Assembly: GCF_001649575.2 (NCBI RefSeq)
Contig: NC_051439.1
Coordinates: forward strand, 15,576,156-15,640,155
Origin: Kryptolebias marmoratus
Lineage: Eukaryota; Chordata; Actinopteri; Cyprinodontiformes; Rivulidae
DNA length: 64,000 nt
Direction: 5' to 3'
This document shows positions 25,301 through 37,300 of this stretch, piece by piece. Below the pieces are notes generated by a model. That model worked only from the letters and a program-made list of their open reading frames with translations, was not told the origin of the DNA and did not search any database. Position numbers and translations under genes: made by a program. Position 1 is the first letter of the stretch; each line of letters starts with the position of its first letter.

Positions 25301-28300
25301 CTTCTCACAAGTGAATATCTGAGTTTCTCCCCAGTAAATGGCTCTGAAATCAAAATGTCAGACACTTTATGAAATGTGTGAAGAAATAAGGGTAGGGTGG
25401 CTCACAGAAGAGTGAAAGCCCTGAGAGAAAACTTGGGAAGTCACTTAGCAGACAGTAATACAAGATAAAAAATGATCACTGGGCTCTAATTCTAATATAA
25501 AGTTTGCAGTGGTCTATATGTTTTAACAGTCTAAAGTTCTTGTTTTTTTCCCCCAGAGGATCTAGCTGTGTTCTTACCTGTTGTGAACTGAGTTAGCAGA
25601 ACCAGGCATGCCAGCTGCTGCTCCTTCCTGGGACTTGCGGTTACCCAAAGAGGGAGGACCCATTCCTGGCCCTGCTGACTGTGGCATGCTGGGAGAACTG
25701 GGACCCATAGATGGGTACGTCCGATTCTGGCTGCCTGGGCCAAGGTTGCGTCCTCCAGGTACTGGCTGCCCAGGGCCCTGACCATGCATGGGACTGGTAG
25801 CGTTCATCTCTAGACTGTTAGTCATGCCGGGTCCAGGGCTGCTGTAGCTGGTACTGACTGCCCCGCTGTAGTTAGAGGGCCGAGGGTAGTTACCTAAAAA
25901 GAAAATATGGGATAATTAGCTTGCTAAACTTTACAACTGATAAAAATGTACACATAAAAGAGCGTCCTTCCAAAATTAAACAGTTGGCTGACAACAGTTG
26001 AGACTTTTTTTCTTTGAATTTAATGGACTAAATGACTTCTGTGAAATATAATAATTGCATGTGGGCTTTTTAAATCACCCCGTTTGAGAGGAATGGAGTG
26101 CGCTTGTCAGCCTATGCTTTTAGAAGTACAGCAATGACAGACAACAATTTCATCCATCTAGAAAATAAAACTGACAAGTGAGAAATGAAGAAAATGTAAA
26201 TAGCAGGACTAAATTCTTATTCATGACCTCTACAAAATACAGTTGGAGAAAGAAAAAAAAAAAAAAAGAAACCCTATATGGGGTGTGTTTCTGATGACAT
26301 TTTTCACAGCTGCAGGTTGCTGGATAGCCCTGGGAACAATTTCTGAGCTTAAGGCTGACTTTGTGAAACACTTGAGAGGAGCTCTAATCTGCAGTAAATG
26401 CTTTCTTGCTGCCCTGGAGTGCCACGCGACCATGATGCCAGAAGCTTTCCTAAGGCACACTTAAACCCCTCCATTTTGGCTTTAAAACCTCAGCTTGATT
26501 CCAACTGGAACGCAAGCTGAAGGAGAATCACCACACTGGCAAATACAACACGCATATACATTCAGGCACTCTACAAGACACCTATTCTACATGTGAGAGC
26601 TGTGCACACCCCTATAAAGAGCAGAGTATTCCCTCTGCAGGCTCTGAGCCTTTTCGACTGATATTCCCTCCCCGGGACAAATGCTCCGCAAAATAGAAAT
26701 GAAAAATGTGGCATCCTCCATTGTAAAGGGGACTATTTATTTTGATTTGATTAAGGGTGCTTTAGTTGGGCCTCACTGCATAATCCTCTGAGAATATGTC
26801 TGGAAAAGGGGATCAAGTCCCTTTAAAACCTGAAGGCTTTTCTGCACACTCAAACGAGAGAAAGTTAAATGACAATATTCCACACGGGGGGGAAGAACAA
26901 CTCTGAAAATGGAAATGGCTTCCCACTGTCCTCGAGTTGCTTCAGTGAAGGCACTTTCCACATGACATAAGCTCGTGAGCCCAAAAGAGACATAAGCAGC
27001 AGAAGGTGGGAAAAGAAACAAAGAAGAACAAACAAATAAAAAAGGAAAGAGAAAAAAACCTTGAGATAGGATTTATAGTGAATGGAAATAAAAGTCTTTC
27101 CCATAAAGTCAGCAACTCTGCTTGAATTTGTCCAGACATTGAGATGAAATCTACTATGGGAGATGGGGGAAAAAGAAGCGGATTATTTCTGGGAAGGCTT
27201 TGGTGAGTCGGTGAGCTGAGTGCGGCTGACACCTGTCAAGGATTTTGGGGCTGTGATAGGGGAGCGTTCAGCAAGAAAGGATGTCTGGTAACGAACACAG
27301 GAGGAAATGTATGCTGCTCCACTGTGTGAATGCAAATATAATACATTGGAGACCATACAACCACTGAATGACACATTTCCATATTTCTAAGATTCAGAAG
27401 TGACTGTCTGCAAGGCTGCGGTAAATCCTGGGAACACTGCCCTGTAGCCTCTGTGCTCTCAGCTCAGCTGGATGGGGTTGCTGCAGATGAAAAAGGTCCC
27501 AGCCAGCAACCTCTCTCAGCCCTCTTTGGGCAGCTGTTGAGACCCATGGCTGCAGGCCATGCATTCTCAATCGCCTGGGCGGACACTGTGGTTTTTGGAG
27601 CTTGTGACCGATTGAGGCTCCAGCTCGCCTCCTGGGGACTTGTTTGTGTCATACAGTCCCATTTGGACAATCTGCTTTTTTTTTTTTCTTTCCTGGCAGA
27701 TGGGATATAGCCCTAAATGTTCCAAAATCAGAAGTGAGAGTCTGGAAATTTCCATGAGTGTGTTTTCAAGTTTTTGTATGGGTGGTGGGATGCTGAGCCA
27801 AGTGTAACCAAAAAGACTACAAATGTGTCATCAAGTTAGCATGAAGCATCAAGAAAGCTTATTAGTTTTTATGTAATACAGTCAAAATGCCCTGGTTCTG
27901 AGCTATAATTACCTTGGCTGAGATGAAGACAGGGTAGCTGTGGGATAAGGTTAATGCAAAGCTTTTTAATGAGACTCTTGCTCTGTCCTGACAAGAATGA
28001 TTCTCTTCCTGAAGGACTGGTGTGCTGCCAGAGTGCTTCTTCAAGGACAGATAGCGTACTAACACATTTAAAAAAAAGAGAGAGACTGAAAGCTTAGCTT
28101 CAAACTCCAAGGTGTTATCTTTAAATGCTTTTAAAGACTTAAGAGGTGCAAATTCATTACAACAGAAGAAGAGGTTGGATCATTGTTGAGCTAAAGTTCA
28201 GACTAATGCTGAAAAAAAATGAAGGAATTAGGATGCATTTATAGAGCTAAAATAACATGGTCATCAATCTAAAAATGACAGATGGCCAAAATATGTCAAT

Positions 28301-31300
28301 CCTCACTTGGAGTTCTTTAAAATGCTTAATTTAGAAATAAAAATAAATTGTTTATTTTAAGGATGACAGTTTTATTTAAAGACTTTTAAATCTTACTAAT
28401 GTTTAAACAAACCATAATGCGAGCTGATCCAATACACATGTTAGTATGAATGCACAGAAATGTGCCATCTACCATTTACAGTTTGTGCATGTTGCTCCTA
28501 TTGCTCTGGAATATAATTAAGCAGGGACACAAGGAAAAGAGGACAAGGAGAATGCCATTTCTTATTCACACCTTCTTGTGTCCTTGTTGCTCAGTCTTGG
28601 TTTCCAGCATTTGGTGCCTTTGGGGAGTCTTGGTGATATTTATAGCACGATGGAGGGGAGAAGAAGGAGAACTCACGGTGCTTCGTTCACAATTACACGG
28701 AAATTCCCAGAATGGTCACGCATACATCCGGCGCCGAGTTTAATCCCTGCGGTCCCGCAGGAGAACCAGAGTGTGACCGAGGAGATTACTGTCTGCTGCT
28801 TCCTCAGCAGACTGGACCAGCCGGAGCTAACAGCCGAAGCAGTCACTCTCCTGTCCACGGTGGAATAAGGTATGATGGTGCGGCAATGTGCCCTCAGGTC
28901 CAGTGAACTTCATCAGTAAGGAGTGGAACGCAGATTACATGGCCACATGCTTGAGCTGCCAAGTACAGGAGCCTGTGCAGGCTGTCTGTGTCCAAATGTG
29001 GATAAGCACAAATAAAAAACGAATAGCAGCAATTTATTTCCTTCTTTCTTGTAGTTGTAGGCAGATGATCGGATTCTCTTATTGTGTAGAATTATTACGT
29101 CTGTTTAAATAAAACCGTTTATTCTGTTACTCAGCAAACAAAAACCCTGAAAACATGTCAGTCAAAACAACAACAAAAAAAGATAATATAGAAAGCAAAG
29201 TTCAGATTTCTTAATGTGCTTTAAGACTCACTATTCATTGCTATAATGCTGGAATAGATAGTTGTTTTTGCAGCATTTCTTACTGCCCGAGGCCCCCACA
29301 TCCTCTCTCAGCCACCTCAGCACCTTCCCCAGCAGGATTTCTGAGCCACAGCCAGGCTGAGGTGCAGCTTGGGGCCACCAAACTCCTCACACTGTCAATT
29401 TCCTCCGAAGACTTACTCTTTCCTCTAGGCACTGGCTTGAGTCATGGGTTTTCCTTTTTTTTATACGATTTAAATTGCAGCTCAGGCAAGGCACCATGGC
29501 TTAAAAGTCCTGTCTGAAGCATGGTCATTACCAGCGGAGTGCTTAACCCCCTTAAGGGAGTAGAGGGAGCAATGCAATGGGTGGGGAAAAAAAGCTGAGC
29601 TGAGACAGGCTCCAAATCTCTTTCCTGTAATGGTATAATATCCTCCTACACAGTCTGATTGTGTCTGCTGTTCTCACCACTCTGGCTCTTAACCAGGTCC
29701 AAATGCATGTCCTGAAAACAGCTGTTGGAGTCACCTGAGTCCTAAGAAGGGACCGATAGCAATACAAACATATCAGTTTAACTTTGGATGAAGAGGGGCT
29801 TTCAAAGAACAGCGGTAAACATTTAGCAGCTTAAATACCGTTTGAAATCGCTGAGCAGTCTTCCAACTGCGTGAACTCGCTCAGACAGCGAGAAAATAGG
29901 AAAATGGAAAAGTTTGCAACTTCAGTTTGCATAATGTCATAGGGTTACAAGCTCATCTAACAAAAGCATACAAAATAATCAAAGTAGTTTTTGGTAAAAG
30001 CCCATTTCGTTCTGTAGTTTCACAAATCTTATTCAAGTTATTACACAATCTCCATTGTTGTGCACCCTTCAAAGTTACAGAACACATGACAACTCTTTTA
30101 TGCTTTAGTGAACTACAAAGAGTCTTGCAGTGTATGGCATTGCTGAAAATGTTATATCACACACTGCACAGAGAAACTCGGAGCTAAAGCTCTCTCAGCA
30201 CAGACAGGCCAATAAAAACAGCCGAGCAGAGTTCAGGGACTTGGAGTGAGATTTTGTGCTGGCTAATTTGTTCATGCACTGGGGAGAGGGAAAGGAAGCA
30301 GATGGAGCTGTCATTAAGAACAATGACCAGCAGCTGTCTGCCCTGTTCGACACACTCAGACCCCTGACCTGGTGCTGGCTATGTCCTGGAGTCCCTGTGA
30401 ATCCTGTAGATCAGAATTACGACTGAGTTTGTAACAAAGTAAAGACGACATAGATAGCAAAAGTTATCAAAAGTTATCTGCAGGCGTTCGATCTCGACTC
30501 AATGCAGTGGGAGATTTTGTAACATGATAACCATAATTTTGTTTCTGGACAAAAAAACAAAAAACAACCCCTCTCTGAAAGCAGTTTGTGGAATTATTCA
30601 AATGTTTTTTATCTTTTTAATACAACAACAATCTTTTTCTTTGCGTTACTTTTAAAGCTCTGTTATTATTGGCTGCTACTGAAAGGTGAAGATGGATGAT
30701 GATGGCTTTGCCCACGTCTGTGTGCCTGTGTCTGTTTGGTACTAAAATATCTCATGAAACACTGGCCAAATTTTAATGAAACTTTCAGAAGTAATCATTG
30801 AACATACATTTACACCAGATTAACGTTTGGAGTCAATCCAATTCAAGATGACCGCAACAGCTAATTGTCATTAGCCAACACCAAAATGGCTACAACTTAG
30901 TTTTACAAATATTGAGCTACAACTTGATGTGGTAGTAGCTGCATGTCCTTCACAGCACATACTCTGATGTTTTTATGATGTTTCATGAGATGGTGCATAA
31001 TTTTATTTTCAAGGTTTGACCAAAAACGGCTACAACTCTTAGTCTGAAACTGGCTTGGGTGTATTTTAGCAAGCACAGTCATGATAAAAATCAAGTATGC
31101 CTTCTTTTCAATTTTAAGTTTTTACGCAAAAGACTTGGTACAAAATTCTGGTTCCTAACAGGACAAAATAAGCAAAAGACAACCTCAGAGGAACAACACA
31201 AAGCTTCAAGTTGTGTCATTAAACTTAGCCGACTTGCTGTCTGAAAACATCCATGAGCATCGATGCAATATAGAAGAGGATCGGTTACAAATATTTCTAT

Positions 31301-34300
31301 ATTTAAATTAGATTATACAAATGTTATTCCAATGCATATAAACTATACACTGTGTGAGTGAGATGAGGAGACAGCAGGCCTGAGCTGCTCTGTTTCTGAT
31401 GGGTACATTGCTCCTGTCATCCAACCGAGATTTCACGCTCATCTGACTCCGGAGCTCCTTCCAGGCCAGTCTGCCTCGCTGTCGCTCTCTGCTTACTTAA
31501 TTTCTCTATTTCTCTTTGCTTACTGGGCTGTCAGCCCAGCCAAAGTCACATTAAGAGATAAGAGTGGGAGGAGAAGGGAGACCAAATACCAAACGCATTA
31601 GGGTTATTAATCAACATTAACAAATGTGAGGGAGAGACCGCAAATTTGGAAAAACACAAGCACGGATGGGTGCATTTATCAAGGTGACACATTAAAACTC
31701 GCATTTACCAAAACAAAAAAAATACCACAATGTTTCTTCTGGTGCGTTGCCAAAGGCAGGAAATAAAGTGCAACAGCAGACGTCAACATTTGTTTGATGG
31801 TCGGGAGTTGCACGTTGGAGTAACAAGAACGAATAATGCTTCATTACAGAGAATGATCTTGACATTTTTTTTCCTCAGAAATTTCCTGGAATGTGATTGA
31901 TTTTTTTCCCCCCTCTTGAGTATCGGAAAAAGCTTAGACTAATGGCTGATGGGACTGATTTTTTTGAAAGGCTCATCAAACAGGCCTACTTTCTGTGATA
32001 TACTGACCTAAAGACTACTGGTGGGAGAGCCATTTAAAATGAAGAAACAGACATTTATGTTGTTTCTACACTGATAACTCTACATTTATGTCACATTTTG
32101 GGGTAAGAACATCACATTTATGTTTATTCTTTTACAAACAATACATAACTCTGAAATTATTTTGAATACAAATAATGTGTTTTGGTACAAAAATCTTCAA
32201 AATGGAATAATTCCATTTTCTGTGCGAGGTTTTGAACCAAATATGAAGTTAGTTTTAATTAGTATTAATCATTACTCAATAAATGGAGATCGTCAATCTG
32301 TGAATAAAACTTCTGAAACATCAGTCAGCCTTGTCACTTTGGAGCTACCTCATAATCATATGCTGAAAAAAAGATAAGAGGTCCATCCAAGTTTTAAGTG
32401 TCTCATGAATATTTCTGAGTCACATTGGTTTTTAATGTCCACCATGAGACCCACCACTCTGGAGGACAGATGATGGCTCCACCTGAGCATGTGTGTGTGT
32501 ATGTGTGTGTGTATGGGAGTCATAGTTGGAAGAAACAGATGATGGAAATGTCTTTCAAAATGAGTCTTTTTGTATTTCTAATTAGTAACCTCTCTGACAC
32601 CACTGACACTGCTGTCAAGGGCCTCAGCGACTGTGGGAGAGGGGGGTCAAATGTCCTCAAGAATGACAAATGGGACTTTTTCCATCTTTAACCCCTCTGA
32701 GTTGATAATATGAGGTATTCATCTTCTCAACAGGACTGGTCAAAAAGCTGAAACTGCTCTCTACGAATGTGATATTAGGTGGAAAGCAAGAACTTTTACA
32801 TCCTTATTCTTGTATCAACTGTGGTTCTACAACACAGTGGAGCACATGGCTAAAACATTGAATAATTTGTTTATGAATGTGTAATTTGTCATGTGAAACC
32901 AGCAAAACCCTTACTTGAAATTATTACAGTATATTATTATTATATTATTTATAAAAAAAACAATATAATGTTGTTAATATCTGAAAAAGGCAGCAGCTAA
33001 ACAGTTAAAAATATATAAATATACCACAAGTTTGTTCAGTTTGTTTCAAAAGAGTTGGGGATCAATAATTAAAAACAGGAAAATTATTTTTAGTCATTTG
33101 TTCTATGGTAACATTTAGCTACTCAGATATAATAATTTACATCACTTAAAGCCTTTAAACTCAAAAAAATCTAAATTTTTTTCTGTTGTTTCTTTAAATT
33201 ACAGCACCAATAATAAACAGGAAAGTTTTCTGGACTCTTCTATTCCTCTTTGTGTAACTGTGTCAAATCGATTGTTGGTATGTTGCATATTTGGAAAAAA
33301 CCTGCTCTAACCTTGGTGTCCATATTGAGGTCCTTGAGGTCCATAGAGACCAGCAGGGCCACTCTGGGAGTACGAACCCATACCGGGGTACATCGAACCC
33401 CCGGGGGATGGGTGGGGGGACATAGGAGGTCCAGACTGTGGGGATGCAAACTGGGAGCCTGACTGGTTTCTCTGCATGCCGGACACGAAACCTGAAACAC
33501 ACGAACAGACAGAAAAGGCGAGGTGAACGTTTTGCTTTTCAAAACTCTCCTGTACTGACTGTAGCCACGTGGTGAACTTTCACCCTTTAACTTGTAGATG
33601 CACTTTGATGAGTAATACATCATGTAAAGGGTATTAGCCAAAACATACAGGATGACAAGTAAAAGGATCACTCAACATTAATAAACACACAGAGAGCACT
33701 GACTGAATGTTTTTGTTGGCAAAAGCCCAGGTCAAGTACACACCTGCCCGCAAAGATGTATGTAACCGCAAAAGCTGAGTGTACATATGAAAGAGTGGAA
33801 ATGCTTGAGGTAAAACATGAGCTCCACTCTTCACAGAATAGTTACTGATTTGACCATGGCTACTGTGTTATTCTAAGCCGTTCTGTCAATAGACGTGTCA
33901 AAGCCTCTCAGGCCCAAACTCGCCTGCACCATTCAAATTGACATTTGGAGCGATCCTCGCCTGGGCTTCGCTCTTTCAAGCTGAGCCATTCGTTTTTTAA
34001 AACCCACAGAAAGGTCTCCCAATCCACCGCGAATGAAGAAAGGTCGCTGGACGGCCATTGAGGGAAGAGAGAGGCTGTGTGGGTGTGGAAATGTGTGAGT
34101 TCAGTGTTGCAGATTAGGTGTAAATGGATTGGGTCTGCTCGACTGTAAACTTTGATGGCTATCCGCTTTGTTGAATGAGAGCACGCAGGCCGACTCTTTA
34201 GTGAGTTCAGGGAAAGCCAAAGCCGACGCTCGAGTAATTCTTTGTTTCTGCTAAGAGAGCAGGAGAAAATGGGAGGATAGAGGAGGGAGGCAGAAGTTTT

Positions 34301-37300
34301 AAAATGCTGTTAAGTTTATGATTGCGTGCACATCCACGCAAATATGCATATTTGCGTTTTTGGGTGTGCGGCATGGAGATAAAGAAAGAGAGCAATAAAT
34401 GCTCAGCATGTTTTTGTGTGTGCGGAAAAAGAGACGAAGGCCAAGACATAAAGAGAGGCAGTGAGAGAGAAAGTGTGTGTGTGGGAGGGAAAGAGTGCAG
34501 CAGAGGGAAAGAGCGATTGGGGCCTGAAAGTGCTTAGGCTGCGAGTGCTGGGTTTAAGGAGCGAGGACATTATTGTAATGTTTTGCTTCCATTAGGGTAA
34601 GGGGATTCTGGGAGAGAAGGAGAAAAAAATACAGAGTGTAATACCGCACTTTAAATTGCCTGGAAAATGGATGGGGAGAGAAACATTGTGCAGACAGTGC
34701 TAAAAGCAAATAACACATTCAAGGATTTTTCTCCCTCTCTTTGCTTCGTTCCCTCAACACACACACACACACACACAAACATAAACCTCTCTCTTTCAGG
34801 CTAAGCAAATGGAGCTCTCAGCTGGACAACAACAGGCAGGCGGGAAAGCACGCGAGAAAAAGTGGAGGGGGGAAAAAAAGGGACAGTCAGTGGATTTATG
34901 AAAATGAAGAGTAGAGAGAGGCTCTTAGGGAGGCCAGCACTTGAGCAAAGTGGGGCGTGCAGTTTGTGTAGAGGACGAGAAGAGGAAAAAGAGAGAAGGG
35001 GGGTTAATCCTTGGAAGAAAAAAACAGCATAAACAACAGCCGGCCCTGTTAACCATGGTCTGCTTCCCTGGACTGGGCTGAGGGGTTTACAGGCATTAGA
35101 GAGAAGCATTAAATCTCCAACTTGATTTCATCATGTTGGGAAATAACCTTTTACAGTGCCTCTCTCTCTCCCCGTCCGTCTTCATCTATCCTCTGCCTTT
35201 GTCTCCTTGTGATTTTAACTGCTCTTTGGTGGGTGATAGAGAGCAACCATCGTGGTCATTCCATTAAGGCTACTTCCCAGTCTTTCAGGCTTTTTGCAGT
35301 GTTGTGTGGATGCAGGTCTTTTTTTCATATGAACAATTTTACCGTTTTTAGTAATACACGTGAAGTAGTCGTAATTGCTGAAATCAACTTCCAGTTTGGC
35401 CTTTTGGGTTCATGTAACAAACCTTTGGCAACCCACGCGTGCCAAAACAAATTTAAACAAAGTCCCGGAGAAGTTGGCTGAATGTTGACTGCTATTTGTT
35501 TTTTTTTTTTTTACTAAACCACAACTTTTCCTTTATTATGACGTTGGCAACACATAAAAACCTATTCACATGTCATATCTATAAGTAATTGTGTCTGGTT
35601 TGGTTTGTTCCCCAGCTCAGTTTATCCCACAAGTATCAAATAACGAACATACTAAAGGTGAAGTTTACTGTTGTAAAGTCAGTAAACTCTTTTTATTTAA
35701 TCAGTAAAGTCATGTTTTTGTTTTGTTTTGAGAGTTTTGAACTCAACGTCCTCATACCGACTAAATAAAACCTTTCATTACAGCCTCTGTTATTCTCTAA
35801 ACTTAGCCAACGTACAATTTTTGTTTGCTCTTTGGCCTCTAATCTTCATGCACTCATCGCTGGTGTGGAATGTGGAAAAACACATTGTTTTCATCTGAAA
35901 CTTTTACTGCAATGTGGATTTTTTTATTGCAAACTGTGTGTGCAGAATACAAGAAATAGCAACATATGTAGTGGTTTATTTAAGAATTTGTCTGCAAGTC
36001 CACACACAATCTGGTTTTGCTTGCAGACTTGAAACCCTCTTTATCTCCTGCCAGATATGGCAAAACATCAAGTCCTTGATCCTGGTCATTACTCACATAT
36101 ACACTACATGGACTTACCTCTCTCCTGAGCCATAGGTGAACGTGTGATTGGCAGATGGGCCCCATCTGGTCCATTTCCAGAGTTCTGTGGGGTCATCGTT
36201 GAACCTGTAAAGCAAACAGCATCAAAGTTCGAAAATTCAGATTCATTTGACACACGTTCTATTGCAACAAAAGCTGTCATGAGAGAAGAAAATGTTTATC
36301 ATAAACTGAATTCTCTCTTTGTTTGAAAGTGAGGTCAACAGAAATTTGATTTATATTTACTTTCCATCTGTTTTGCTTGAAAATGGCAGAAAAGTGCACA
36401 AAATGATGTAAACAATCAAGCCCTGAAGGACCACTTTTTGTTTGTCTCTGGATTTTTTTTTCAATGGCACATAAGTTACTTGGTTCAGAAAGTTTTCAGT
36501 CATTTCAGTGACAAAAGTAAAAGAATGATTTTGGATAGAAAGTCTGATGACAAAATCAGCCTTTGCAGACTCGCATAAAGCTATGTGGCTCACCATTAGT
36601 TAAATGACAAATGCACCACAAGAGGACACATCAAGACATTGGATCTAATGTCACTTCTTTGTGTAAGCATTAAAACCAGAGCGGCCCCCTGCAGTAAACC
36701 AGGGCCATTTCAGGATCATTGATTCGGCGGTCATTGCAAGTCTTTGGGCTGCAACTGCTCCATCGAAATCCAATAGTGAGTTGAGGGTCTGATCAGGACA
36801 ATGGCAGACAAAGAGTAAGGTAGATTGATTTGGCCCAGAGGAAGGAAAGAGATGGCAAATTAACCTTTTATCTTAGGATTTAGACAGGAATCAACAAGGA
36901 GAGGAAAGGACAGGAGGACTCCAAAGCAGCACTGTTGGTACAGGGCAGTGGTTCAGGTGAACAACTCAGTATTTAATATAATTTAAATGAAATGCAGAAA
37001 GCCAAGACATGAGAGATATGTAAATGTTTAGTATGCATAAAAATATACGCCTGAAGTATTAGTTACGAAGTATAGTTAGGGTAATGTATATTAATAATTT
37101 ATTGCTACAATATCCTTAAATCTCAATGAAGATAAAGCCCTTCTACAGTAGAAGAAACAATTTCTATTATTCAATCACTCAGGAGAATCTGTGCTATTTG
37201 AAGATGTGAGTTCACATATGTGTGTATGTGTGCATGTGTGTCTGTCCACACCAGCAGTAATACATGACTGGAGGTGACACACTCTCCACATAAACAAACC

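Larger units (their letters stand above)
18523..25577 (-). other. Intron between E5 and E4 (7.1 kb)
   Basis: It contains, in order: poly-A (18705-18721), a pyrimidine tract (18855-18900), an X-box-bearing block (18940-19080), a GT/GA microsatellite, an assembly gap (20153-20215), a purine-rich tract (20280-20385), CA/GT microsatellites and a second X-box block (20915-20950). Further along are a weak exon-like segment (22755-22865) and the DIRS-like/SINE-like remnants (24128-24957). No conventional gene lies inside it. Confidence 0.6.
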
